Assembly: GCA_913058215.1 (NCBI GenBank)
Contig: CAJXQE010000006.1
Span: 1-49,761, forward strand
DNA: 49,761 nucleotides
Reading direction: 5' to 3'
Source: an uncultured Verrucomicrobiales bacterium
GTDB taxonomy: Bacteria > Verrucomicrobiota > Verrucomicrobiia > Verrucomicrobiales > DEV007
This document shows positions 8,558 to 16,729 of this stretch, piece after piece (position 1 is the stretch's first letter; every line of letters begins with the position of its first letter). The translations under genes and the position numbers were made by a program. Below the pieces are notes generated by a model. It worked only from the letters and a program-made list of their open reading frames with translations, searched no databases and was not told the DNA's origin.

Positions 8558-9090
8558 AGCACTTGATTCTGATCCTCACGCTGGGCGCAAATTTCGTCCT
8601 TTGTGCGAACGCAGACATCCCTCCTCCGGCTCCCCCGATTACTCAGCCGGAACTGCAGAGCAAGCCGGAAGGCGTCACTGCAGCCTGGCCTTATGTGAAG
8701 CATTTTTATGCGATCATAGAAGCTTCTGAAGGCTCCGGTGGTGACGAATTTTATCACCTCATACCTGACCGCTATAAACTGGATTTTATTTCCCCACTCC
8801 TGTTTGCCTGCGGCCTACTGGGCGCTTTCGTCACATCGATCTGGTTCCTCGTGAAACAGTTTCAAGTCCACTGGGGCTGGGGTGTTGGTCAGTTGTTAGC
8901 CAATGCCGCGAGTTTTGCTTTGGTTATTCCGGGATTTATCCTGGCCGTAATTTTCCTGATCATGCACTGGCACAAAGCATTTAACCTTTTCGTTCTCGGA
9001 GTGATCTTTTGGGGAATGCTGATCCTTTCCATCCTGATGATTCCATCCTGGGCTTCGGCCGCGGCAGCGCTGCATACCGGATCACCTTGA
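8554..9090 (+). CDS. Small multi-pass membrane protein of unknown function
   Basis: A 178-residue protein I do not recognise. It starts with a signal-like segment (MKHLILILTLGANFVLCANA), has a proline-rich stretch (IPPPAPPITQP) and then about four hydrophobic helices: near 77-95, 105-135 and two between 138 and 170. The ATGA overlap with the preceding gene (4 nt) places it in the sulfatase-DUF1080/SMP-30 transcription unit, so a role linked to those secreted enzymes is possible, but nothing in the sequence states one. It converges on the next minus-strand gene with an 18-nt gap. Confidence 0.75.
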   Translation: MKHLILILTLGANFVLCANADIPPPAPPITQPELQSKPEGVTAAWPYVKHFYAIIEASEGSGGDEFYHLIPDRYKLDFISPLLFACGLLGAFVTSIWFLVKQFQVHWGWGVGQLLANAASFALVIPGFILAVIFLIMHWHKAFNLFVLGVIFWGMLILSILMIPSWASAAAALHTGSP

Positions 9091-9108
9091 ATCGATTGAT
9101 GACGGGAA

Positions 9109-10350
9109 TTACTTTACCTGCAAGTCGGTAACCGGCTCAGTGACATTGTTCACTTCAGAAACAAAACGTTCCAATTGGTTCTGGATTTTTTCAATAGCTG
9201 TCCCTGTCACTTCCCCGTTCTGGATCATGGCTTTGACGATTTGCAAAGTTTCAGCATCCCGTTTCTGAATCGTAGTAATTGACGGAGTCTCTTCCTGGGA
9301 GCTCACCAAACGATTGCCGTAAAAGTAATTTCCGTTGGGAAAGATACTACCAAAATACTCCAACTCACCTTCCCCGTGACCACCCCTGTTCAGGTAAGTA
9401 ACGAAGGCTTCCCGCTCTGAAGCCTGAGTTATGTCCAATCTCGAAAGAAGCGATGCACGGTGGTCTGGAGCAAAATCCAGAAGCGATGGATCCTTTAGAA
9501 AAGTCTCAATGACTGCGTCAGGATTTCTCAGCATGATCCTGTCCATCGCCACGAACGCTGCTTTCTCGACGCCCTCAAGAACCGGAGCCCCGTTTTCGTC
9601 CTCCAGCTTGATCACACTGACAATATTCTCAAACGACTTCAATGAAGCCAATTCGACAGCGATATCAAAAGCCTCAAGAAATCCGGTGGAAGGCCCGGCA
9701 AGCCAGCTCGTTTCATCCAGCATTTCGGAAAATCGCTTCTCCATTTCGGGGTGAGTATCTCCCTCCAGATCGAACCAGGCCAAATTCCGGATCCCCAGAG
9801 CGTATTCGTCGGGGTTTGTGCGCCCATCCATGACTTCCCGTGAAACTTCGAGAGCCAAATGAGGATCCAGCTGCCCGATCTGATCAAGCAGCATGGTTCT
9901 CACCGTAGGCGCAGACACCAGCGCACCATCGGGGCCGACCTCAAATTCAAACCCGGTGGAGGCATCTTTTCCCGAACGAAGATAATCAACGATAGCGGAC
10001 GCCGCCACGTCTTCCTCACTGGCTTGAATGAGCGCCAACAGTTCACGGTAGATCGCATACTTTTCACCCTCATTCCCCGCTAACTGAAATCTCTCGGTGA
10101 GACGGAAAAGCTTCAGGAGCATGTCCCCATGCAGCCCTCGATTTACCGAGTCAGGTTCATCCACTTTCAGCGCATCGCCGGATACTTCATCCTTCCCCGT
10201 TTCGGAAAACGTGATCGCCGGCCCACTTTCTCCCGGTGATTGAGAATCGGCCTGCTCATCTTGTCTGCCGCTATTTCGAAAAGTCAGAATGAGAACCGCG
10301 GTCAATACCAGGGCTGGAAAAACCCACCAGATCTTCGGAACCTTTTTCAT
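9109..10350 (-). CDS. Membrane-anchored protein of unknown function, helical
   Basis: A 413-residue protein with one N-terminal transmembrane segment (WWVFPALVLTAVLILTF, residues 8-24) and a large, acidic, mostly helical domain expected outside the membrane. The regular helical pairs (YRELLALIQASEEDVAASAIVDYL, ALEVSREVMDG, AFVAMDRIMLRNPDAVIETFL) resemble HEAT-like repeats, though no repeat consensus is clean. I do not recognise a family and see no catalytic motif. It lies 51 nt downstream of the P-domain protease gene on the same strand and may be co-transcribed with it. Confidence 0.7.
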   Translation of the reverse strand: MKKVPKIWWVFPALVLTAVLILTFRNSGRQDEQADSQSPGESGPAITFSETGKDEVSGDALKVDEPDSVNRGLHGDMLLKLFRLTERFQLAGNEGEKYAIYRELLALIQASEEDVAASAIVDYLRSGKDASTGFEFEVGPDGALVSAPTVRTMLLDQIGQLDPHLALEVSREVMDGRTNPDEYALGIRNLAWFDLEGDTHPEMEKRFSEMLDETSWLAGPSTGFLEAFDIAVELASLKSFENIVSVIKLEDENGAPVLEGVEKAAFVAMDRIMLRNPDAVIETFLKDPSLLDFAPDHRASLLSRLDITQASEREAFVTYLNRGGHGEGELEYFGSIFPNGNYFYGNRLVSSQEETPSITTIQKRDAETLQIVKAMIQNGEVTGTAIEKIQNQLERFVSEVNNVTEPVTDLQVK

Positions 10351-10401
10351 CGTGTAATGGAATTTGTCAGAACTGAAAAGTAAGCGTCAAGTATGGAGAC
10401 A

Positions 10402-11565
10402 TCAGTCGCTAATCGACAGAGAAAAGTTTCGGAAAGCGCTCCGGTCACCTTTTGCATCATCTCTCATGTAAAGTCTCCAGGTTCCGTTTGCGACCTGACC
10501 TCTCAATCGCCCGCTCAAATCTTTATTCACTTTCAGGTGGTTTGCAGATCCCCCTTTATCACGACTGATCCAGGTAATTCTTCCTTTAGGCGATTTCAAA
10601 AAGACATCCAGGTCGGCACGGTAAGAGGTCGTGATTTTCGTTTGAAACCTTATTGAGTGGACGTGCCCAATAAACCCGTTCGCATTCACGCTTCTGAATT
10701 TGTATCGGCTTGATCCATCCGGCAGGTTCAGTTTTTTCCGGTTAGAAAACTTCTTTACGATCCGTGGACTTCCTCCAAGGGTTTCGAGAGCATTGGTTCC
10801 CATCGAGTAGGATGCATCATCCAGAACCCTGACACCTCCCCGCGTTCCATCAGGCAATCCGGAGATCCAGATAGCCGCCAATCCCCAGACCCCGTTTGTT
10901 CCCCGGACAAAAAGAGGCCCCCCACTGTTTCCGCCTCCGGATCCTACTCCGTTGAATCGAAAATAATCTCCGTATGTCTGAGATGCCCGGGTTGTGAAAT
11001 AATTGGTATTGTGTTGATAATAATATCCTGGGTCGCCGGTGTATTTGATTGTGGAGGGATAGCCCACCAGTTTCTTCGAGCGATTGGAAAGGACTGCATT
11101 TCCTCCATCTGTTGCATAATAGGCAGTAGCACTTCCGAGCGAACTGTTGGCATACATGATCACAAAATCAGAGCTAAAGGTCCGGTTCGAATTGTTCTGT
11201 TGGCTTGCACTGCTGCTGTAGGCTGTGAAATAGCGAAAACCTCTCACTCCCTGACCGCTTCCGTTCGCCGGGCGCGACTGGCTGTTGTAAGCGCGATTGA
11301 ACTGAATCCCTGAAGCAGGTGCCCATTGCCCGTTATCCCAGACAACGTGGGCACAGGAATAGAGCAGCTGTTGGTGTCTCGCAACCACTCCGCTCCCTCT
11401 CCACGCACTGGATCCGATTGTCGCTCGAACATATCCGGTTGCCTGGTTGGTGGCGTATCCACGCTGTGTTGAAGTTGCTCTCGTCGGATATTCAACCGAT
11501 TGGGCATCTGATGCAAAAAGCAATAATGCGGCTGTGAGAATGAAGCTGGTTCCGTAAATTTTCAT
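10402..11565 (-). CDS. Secreted trypsin-like serine protease with C-terminal P (proprotein convertase) domain
   Basis: A 387-residue secreted protein. The ATG at 11565 gives a signal peptide (MKIYGTSFILTAALLLFASDAQS); the frame stays open 24 codons further upstream without a leader, so this start is preferred. The trypsin fold is recognised from SCAHVV (H73), SSDFVIM (D133) and GGNSGGPLF (S214). Residues about 290-387 form a P/Homo B-type beta domain (GFIGHVHSIRFQT, ADLDVFLKSPKG, NGTWRLYMRD, GDRSAFRNFSLSI). P domains usually stabilise subtilisin-type convertases, so pairing one with a trypsin fold is less usual. It is probably exported and acts on extracellular or surface protein. Confidence 0.88.
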   Translation of the reverse strand: MKIYGTSFILTAALLLFASDAQSVEYPTRATSTQRGYATNQATGYVRATIGSSAWRGSGVVARHQQLLYSCAHVVWDNGQWAPASGIQFNRAYNSQSRPANGSGQGVRGFRYFTAYSSSASQQNNSNRTFSSDFVIMYANSSLGSATAYYATDGGNAVLSNRSKKLVGYPSTIKYTGDPGYYYQHNTNYFTTRASQTYGDYFRFNGVGSGGGNSGGPLFVRGTNGVWGLAAIWISGLPDGTRGGVRVLDDASYSMGTNALETLGGSPRIVKKFSNRKKLNLPDGSSRYKFRSVNANGFIGHVHSIRFQTKITTSYRADLDVFLKSPKGRITWISRDKGGSANHLKVNKDLSGRLRGQVANGTWRLYMRDDAKGDRSAFRNFSLSISD

Positions 11566-11793
11566 TTTCTCTGTGGTTCCTTTTACTTTGGGTAAGAGGT
11601 CTTGCTCACCCGGTTCATTTAGAGAATCGAAACCCACAGAGGTCTGATTGAAAAAAGTTCTATTTTTTTATCTACATCACTCAGTTTTCAGAAAGGTGCT
11701 CACGCATTGCGACGATCAACTTCGGCCCCACCTCTTGTTTCGAGCCAAGTATCGAAGAGGATCCAGTCTTGACTTTCACCTGCAGAGAATCGC
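11566..11793. other. Divergent intergenic region
   Basis: 228 nt between the divergent P-domain protease (-) and LysM/secretin-like (+) genes, so it must hold both promoters. The centre (11648-11690) is A/T rich. A TTGAAA at 11648 is the best -35-like match on the + strand but no good -10 follows. A Shine-Dalgarno-like AAAGGAA lies about 12 nt upstream of the protease ATG on the minus strand. No RNA gene is visible. Confidence 0.5.
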
Positions 11794-13488
11794 ATGCTTC
11801 CAAGCATGAAATGTCGATTACAGATTCTGGTGGTTCTTGCGGTGATGGTGGGATCGGCTTCAGCTGCTGATCTCTTTACGAATGTGTACACCGTACCGCC
11901 GACTTTTCTGAACTCGCTTGATCACGAAACTGAGGATGGAAATCCTTTCACCGACCCTGTCAAAAATGTGCCCCGCCCGAAGGCAAAAAGTATTCTGGAA
12001 AATGCCGGGATCACTTTCAGCCCGGAATGTTCCGCTATTTACAATCCATCTAATTCACAGTTGATCGTTCGCAATACCCAGGACCAGATGGAACTGGTCG
12101 AAGCCTATATTGAGTCGATCCAGCATGTAGTGGAAAAGCAAATCTACGTCACGTTCCGGGAATACAACTTTGCTGGTGATCCTTTTACGGGAGAAAAAAA
12201 TCCAATTCCCGGGTTCGGCTTAACCGGTTTATTGAGCCCTCAAGCTGCTTGTGCACCTATCAAGGAGGGGCAACGCAGCCTGAGTTTCAATTCCAACAAA
12301 GATTTTTTCGAGGAACTTTCACGACCACCCCGCCCTCCAGAAAAAGAAACCGAGCAGAAGCCGGCTGGTGGGATTTCCGGAGTCTTCACTGACCCGCAGT
12401 ATCAAGTAATCGCCCGCTCTCTGAATCAGAATGAAAAAGTTGAGAAGCTCGATTTGCCTTCAATCATGGTTCGTTCCGGAAAAGCAGGCATGGTTCAAGT
12501 CGACAAAAATCGCTACGGAGTAATCGCAGTTGTGGGAGCAGACGGATTCACAATAGACCTTCAGTTGTACATTCCGAAAGCGGGAAAAGCTCTTTTCGAG
12601 AAAAACGAGGAGCCGGATACTCCGCTCAAAATAACGATCTGGGATGGTCAAACGATCTCCTATGTGGAGAGTAATTCAGAGGAAGAAAGTAAGCGCCTCA
12701 TTTTTGTAAAAGCTACGATTATGGACCCGGCCGGCCAACCCGTAAATGGCAACCATCCACGGTATGAGAGCAACAAAAGTCGCGATCTTTCTGAAGCGGG
12801 AAAGGATCTCGTAAAGAGGTCGGACAATGCGGCGCTGCGCGGTTCGAAACTGATGGCTGAAGGCTCATTCAGAGAAGCTGCTGAGAATTATGAAGCGGCC
12901 CTGAATCTCCTTCCTGAACACGAATTAACCGAAGACAGGGCAAGCGCTTATAGAAAGCAACTGAACCGCGCTCTCGATACTTTGGCGGAAAATCCGGGAA
13001 CTCCCAAAAAGCGTGCCTCTGTTCACATTGTGAAAACGGGAGAATCGATTTATGGAATCGCAAAGCAGCACGACACCTCCGTCGGGAGACTGGCGGCACA
13101 CAATAATCTGGAAAGTGAATCTATAGATGTCGGTCAGCTTCTGCGGCTTCCGGGCGGAGGAGCCATTGGCAATGCACTGCTACCGGAAAGGAGTATCGAG
13201 GGTATCCTGCGGGAAACAATCATTCCGGAGATCCAATACGATAATTTGCCGTTTCCGGATGCTCTCGGCCATCTGATCTCTGAAATTGAACGGCTTGGGT
13301 CAAACCAGACAGCGCAGAATCTGACTCCAAAGGTCGTCATCGAAGATGCAGGCGAAACTCCTGAAGTACAGATTACGCTGAAGCTGGTCAATGCTCCCGC
13401 ATTCGAGGCGCTACGTTACGTCACCGCGCTGGCCAGATGCAAATACCGTTTGGACGGGGCTACTATTTTCATCGAGCCGCTCGACTGA
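11794..13488 (+). CDS. Secreted LysM protein with secretin-like flanking domains
   Basis: A 564-residue exported protein (signal peptide about 5-24; a second ATG at 11806 is an equally good start). Residues about 65-112 resemble the short N-domain repeat of secretins and related verrucomicrobial proteins (NAGITFSPECSAIYNPSNSQLIVRN style, then QDQMELVEAYIESI). Residues about 345-400 carry a TPR-like pair (GSFREAAENYEAALNLLPEH). A LysM domain spans 410-453 (VKTGESIYGIAKQHDTSVGRL). The C-terminus (466-564) resembles a secretin/TonB short N-terminal domain (YDNLPFPDALGHLISEI, FEALRYVTALARCKYRL). No secretin pore domain is present. It probably binds peptidoglycan and helps organise an envelope complex. 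Confidence 0.8.
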   Translation: MLPSMKCRLQILVVLAVMVGSASAADLFTNVYTVPPTFLNSLDHETEDGNPFTDPVKNVPRPKAKSILENAGITFSPECSAIYNPSNSQLIVRNTQDQMELVEAYIESIQHVVEKQIYVTFREYNFAGDPFTGEKNPIPGFGLTGLLSPQAACAPIKEGQRSLSFNSNKDFFEELSRPPRPPEKETEQKPAGGISGVFTDPQYQVIARSLNQNEKVEKLDLPSIMVRSGKAGMVQVDKNRYGVIAVVGADGFTIDLQLYIPKAGKALFEKNEEPDTPLKITIWDGQTISYVESNSEEESKRLIFVKATIMDPAGQPVNGNHPRYESNKSRDLSEAGKDLVKRSDNAALRGSKLMAEGSFREAAENYEAALNLLPEHELTEDRASAYRKQLNRALDTLAENPGTPKKRASVHIVKTGESIYGIAKQHDTSVGRLAAHNNLESESIDVGQLLRLPGGGAIGNALLPERSIEGILRETIIPEIQYDNLPFPDALGHLISEIERLGSNQTAQNLTPKVVIEDAGETPEVQITLKLVNAPAFEALRYVTALARCKYRLDGATIFIEPLD

Positions 13489-13754
13489 AACGGGAATGCG
13501 ATGAGATAGAGTTACCTGACTCTGACAAACAGGCCTCATTCAGCCCCCCCCCCTCTCCTCTCCCAAGGATGGCCGCCTTCTTCGGCACCCGAATTGCCCG
13601 GGTTTCAGGTGATCGTTTTTTTCTGCATAACAACTCTCTTTCGCGAGTCTCATTGATAGAGCAGCTCCCTTCGCGCTCTTGTTTACGTGAAAAATATCAA
13701 GACCCGAAGGGAGGCTCCACATTTTCAGACAACAACAAACACCCCGCAGTTATC
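13489..13754. other. Leader region with 10-C homopolymer
   Basis: 266 nt upstream of the double-LysM gene. It carries a run of ten C at 13544-13553 inside a C/T-rich stretch, a short inverted repeat (ACCCG...CGGGT, about 13587-13604) followed by a seven-T run at 13616-13622 that could end transcription of the upstream gene, and then the leader of the LysM gene. The LysM frame remains open back to 13437 but has no signal peptide there, so this segment is treated as non-coding. Confidence 0.5.
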
Positions 13755-14411
13755 ATGATCAGAAAATCCCTTTCAGTGATCGGCGCAGCAGTTCTGCTGC
13801 TCGGAGGTGCTTCCGCTGAAGCACAGGAACAATATCGCGTCACACGTGGCGACACCCTTTACGGAATCAGCAAGCGCTACGGCATTTCCATCCAGGAACT
13901 GATGCAGTCCAACTCGCTCCGCGACAGCCTCATTCACCCCGGCCAGAGCCTTGTCATTCCCGGATCTCAATCCAGTTCCACTGGTTACTCTCAGGATTAC
14001 AACGCAGGAAGCACGACAACGTACACCCCCTACGAGCCGTATTCCGGATCGACGTCCAGCGCAACCAGCAGCAGCAACACGACAACTCCAGACTACAATC
14101 AGGAGTCGAATCAATATAACAACACACAGACAGCAACTCCTCAGGTGCAATATGGGGAACAGCGATACATCGTCCACACCGTTCAGCACGGCGACAGCCT
14201 CTGGTCCATCGGACAACGCTACGGACAATCGGTGAACACGATCAAGCAGCTCAACCAGCTGGATTGTAACCACATCCAATGCGGTCAGAAGATTTACGTT
14301 CCTGCAGTCCTTGCTAACAACAATTTTCCAAGCGCAAGCTGCAACAAAACCACCTGCGAGCTTCAGCCCAGTCGCACGGTCAGGAATACAACAACTTCAT
14401 ACGGCTACTAA
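13755..14411 (+). CDS. Secreted protein with two LysM domains
   Basis: A 218-residue protein with a signal peptide (MIRKSLSVIGAAVLLLGGAS...A) and two LysM peptidoglycan-binding domains: residues 27-69 (YRVTRGDTLYGISKRYG...HPGQSLVIP) and 138-183 (YIVHTVQHGDSLWSIGQRYG...CGQKIYVP). They are joined by a low-complexity Ser/Thr/Tyr/Gln/Asn linker (70-135). The second LysM and the tail carry four cysteines (C171, C176, C196, C201) that could form disulfides. The ATG at 13755 was chosen because the leader begins there; the upstream open frame is not protein-like. It follows another LysM protein on the same strand and ends at a strong intrinsic terminator. It has no catalytic domain. Confidence 0.9.
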   Translation: MIRKSLSVIGAAVLLLGGASAEAQEQYRVTRGDTLYGISKRYGISIQELMQSNSLRDSLIHPGQSLVIPGSQSSSTGYSQDYNAGSTTTYTPYEPYSGSTSSATSSSNTTTPDYNQESNQYNNTQTATPQVQYGEQRYIVHTVQHGDSLWSIGQRYGQSVNTIKQLNQLDCNHIQCGQKIYVPAVLANNNFPSASCNKTTCELQPSRTVRNTTTSYGY

Positions 14412-14441
14412 GAAAAGCCTCTCAAAACAACACAAGCGAAG

Positions 14442-14473
14442 AGCGCGGCGATCGGAAGATTGCCGCGCTTTTT
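14442..14473 (+). terminator. Intrinsic terminator after the LysM gene
   Basis: A 12-bp stem (AGCGCGGCGATC with GATTGCCGCGCT, one G-T wobble) closed by a GGAA loop and followed by five T. It lies 30 nt after the LysM stop codon and just before the 3' end of the convergent hisD gene. The minus-strand side lacks a T-run, so it mainly serves the + strand. Confidence 0.9.
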
Positions 14474-14486
14474 GTCTACTCCCGAT

Positions 14487-15779
14487 TCAGCCCTTCACCC
14501 GGATCGTCGCCGAACGTCCATGAGCATCAAGGCCTTCCACTTTTGCGAAAGCCTCTACAATCGGAGCCGATTTTTTCATCGACTCTTTATCGAGTCTGAC
14601 AATGCTGGTCCGTCTCTGGAACATGTCCACTGTCAGGCCCGGAAAAGATTTCCCGGCACCACCCGTCGGCAATTCATGACTTGGGCCGGCAAGAAAATCT
14701 CCCACCGCTACCGGCGAATAATTCCCAAGAAAGATCGCGCCGGAGGTCTTCACTTTTGGCAAAAGAGTCTTCTCTCTTCTCGTGATCAGAGACAGGTGTT
14801 CAGGAGCGAATTTGTTTACGATATCAATGCCGTCTTCCAGTTTTTCCACCAGGACCATCCAGGCTCCTTGTTTCAAAGCTGCCCTCAATTGCTTCTGCCG
14901 GCTCAATAACTGAATTTGTTCATTCACCTGGGACTGAACCTCTTCCAATAGTTTCTCGGAATCCGTGATGAATCCCATCACGCTGTCACCACCGTGTTCC
15001 GCCTGTGCGAGCATATCCGCAGCAATAAAAGCTGCTTTGCCACTGCTATCAGCCAGAGAAACGACCTCACTGGGTCCAGGTAAAAGATCAACCGCAACCA
15101 CTCCGAATAGCTGGCGCTTTGCCTCGACGACAAAAGAATTCCCCGGACCGAACACCTTCACAACCGGCTTGATCGTCTTCGTTCCCAATGCCAGACCCGC
15201 CATTCCCTGCGCACCACCCACTTTATAAATCTCGGTCGCCCCGGCTTCTTTCAGAGCATACAGCAAGGCAGGATTAACCGTCCCATCCGGTCCTGGAGGT
15301 GTCGCCACCACAATTTCCGGACATCCTGCCGCCGCCGCAAGACAGACCGTCATATTGGAAGTCGACACGAGTGGTGCACTCCCGCCCGGCACATAGACCC
15401 CCACACGTTCAAAGGGCTGATAGATTTCTCCGACTTCCGCGCCCTGGCTGTTCTTCCCATGCCAGTCTTTACGAAGACTTCGCTTTGCGAACTGCGTGAC
15501 ATTCTTCCGGGAGGCAGCAATCGCCTTTTTCGTAACCGCATCGACAGCATCTTCTGCCGCGATCAATTCGGATTCACTCACCCGAAGATCAGACCCTTTC
15601 TTAAATTCGGCTTTGTCGAATTTTTTCGTCAGAGCGATCAATGCAGCATCGCCCTCTTTCTTCACCGCTTCGATCACTCCATTAACAATCTCCTCAACCC
15701 CTTCCGGAGGAGCTGAACGTCGATCGAGTTTGCGGATGGCGGACTGAAAGTTCTTTTGCTGATATCGGATGATGCGCAT
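14487..15779 (-). CDS. hisD: Histidinol dehydrogenase
   Basis: A 430-residue HisD catalysing the last two oxidations of histidine synthesis, L-histidinol to L-histidine with NAD+ and zinc, in the cytoplasm. Family blocks are present in order: YVPGGSAPLVSTSNMT, GGAQGMAGLALGT, VFGPGNSFVVEAKR, LLPGPSEVVSLAD, AQAEHGGDS (zinc site), FAPEHLSLI (catalytic E-H) and GDFLAGPSHELPTGG. Length matches the family. The ATG at 15779 (MRIIRYQQ) was chosen; an upstream ATG at 15797 and TTG at 15800 would overlap the methyltransferase stop. It follows the methyltransferase gene after about 7 nt, so it is probably co-transcribed with it. No other his gene is nearby. Confidence 0.96.
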   Translation of the reverse strand: MRIIRYQQKNFQSAIRKLDRRSAPPEGVEEIVNGVIEAVKKEGDAALIALTKKFDKAEFKKGSDLRVSESELIAAEDAVDAVTKKAIAASRKNVTQFAKRSLRKDWHGKNSQGAEVGEIYQPFERVGVYVPGGSAPLVSTSNMTVCLAAAAGCPEIVVATPPGPDGTVNPALLYALKEAGATEIYKVGGAQGMAGLALGTKTIKPVVKVFGPGNSFVVEAKRQLFGVVAVDLLPGPSEVVSLADSSGKAAFIAADMLAQAEHGGDSVMGFITDSEKLLEEVQSQVNEQIQLLSRQKQLRAALKQGAWMVLVEKLEDGIDIVNKFAPEHLSLITRREKTLLPKVKTSGAIFLGNYSPVAVGDFLAGPSHELPTGGAGKSFPGLTVDMFQRRTSIVRLDKESMKKSAPIVEAFAKVEGLDAHGRSATIRVKG

Positions 15780-15786
15780 GTCGCGG

Positions 15787-16659
15787 CTAACCAACATCAA
15801 CCCGGAGCGATTTCAAATAATCGTCTTCGTTAAACTCAGGAGGCATTTCGAGCTTCTTCACTCCAATGACCTGGCGACGGGCGCTTTTGATTCCCTGCTG
15901 AATCTGAGCTTCGAATTGTCGATGATTCATCCCCTGAGTATTGGCACAGCAAAGAATCCAACCACCGGGTTCGGTCACAGCTGCTGCCAACTTCACAAGA
16001 GAAGCGTAATCGCGATCCGTACTGAAAGTCTTTTTCCCCATTCTCGAAAAGGTCGGAGGATCGAGAACAATCCCGTGAAAAGTCCGCCCCTGCTTCGCAA
16101 ACTTCTTCAGCCACTCGAAGGTATCCCCTTTGCATCCGAAGTGGTCTTTCGGATCGAGTCCGTTGGCCCGGAAGTTTTCCCAGGTCCAATTGAGATAGTT
16201 TTTCGATAGATCCAGTGTCGTTGTCTCCGCACCGGCCTTTGCTGCCATTACCGAAAATGCACCAGTGTAAGCGAAAGTATTTAGAAAACGCTGCCCTTGC
16301 TGAACCGAGTTTCCAACCATTCGCCGGTTCAAACGCTGATCGAGAAAAATTCCGGAAGAATATCCTGCGCTGAAATCGATGGAAAAGGTGGCTCCATTTT
16401 CCCGGACTAAAAACCGATCGCTCACTTTTCTTCCGAAAATGTATTTCGGAGTCGTCGAGGCAGATTTGTCGCGAGCTTTCCAATAGACCGAGGAAGCAAG
16501 CCCCTGGTTGAGGGTTTTAATGAAATTAGGGAAGACGGAGTCGCGGGTCTGCACCAGCCAACGACCATCAAAGCTGTCTATCCAGACTCCGGCACGGGCA
16601 TCGTGATAGGTTCGCCAGGCATTGGTTTGCGGGTTGGGGGCTGGAGTCAATTTTTTCAA
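15787..16659 (-). CDS. Class I SAM-dependent (rRNA cytosine-type) methyltransferase
   Basis: A 290-residue Rossmann-fold methyltransferase of the RlmI/RlmK-like group. The family block GIFLDQRLNRRMV precedes motif I FLNTFAYTGAFSVMAAKAGA (about residues 128-147), then TLDLSKNYLNWTWENF (the acidic end of strand 2) and VLDPPTFSR (about residues 222-230, the DPP motif of m5C-type and related RNA methylases). It lacks the N-terminal PUA domain of full-length RlmI, so the substrate could differ. The start at 16659 is TTG. It lies upstream of hisD in the same transcription unit and is divergent from the phosphohexomutase gene. Confidence 0.85.
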   Translation of the reverse strand: MKKLTPAPNPQTNAWRTYHDARAGVWIDSFDGRWLVQTRDSVFPNFIKTLNQGLASSVYWKARDKSASTTPKYIFGRKVSDRFLVRENGATFSIDFSAGYSSGIFLDQRLNRRMVGNSVQQGQRFLNTFAYTGAFSVMAAKAGAETTTLDLSKNYLNWTWENFRANGLDPKDHFGCKGDTFEWLKKFAKQGRTFHGIVLDPPTFSRMGKKTFSTDRDYASLVKLAAAVTEPGGWILCCANTQGMNHRQFEAQIQQGIKSARRQVIGVKKLEMPPEFNEDDYLKSLRVDVG

Positions 16660-16691
16660 TGTATCTTTCTAAAAATCACTGACGCACTCGG

Positions 16692-16720
16692 TTGCATTCT
16701 CCTCGACGCATTCCTACACT
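16692..16720 (+). promoter_or_regulatory. Possible promoter for the phosphohexomutase gene
   Basis: TTGCAT at 16692-16697 and TACACT at 16715-16720 are separated by exactly 17 nt and lie 9 nt upstream of the ATG at 16730. If real, the transcript would be nearly leaderless. Match quality is modest (3/6 and 4/6). Confidence 0.35.
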
Positions 16721-16729
16721 GGGGCAACT

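Noticed and set aside
13437..13754. Upstream extension of the double-LysM reading frame
   Set aside because: It starts inside the preceding gene, crosses the ten-C run, and puts 106 non-protein-like residues before a perfect signal peptide.
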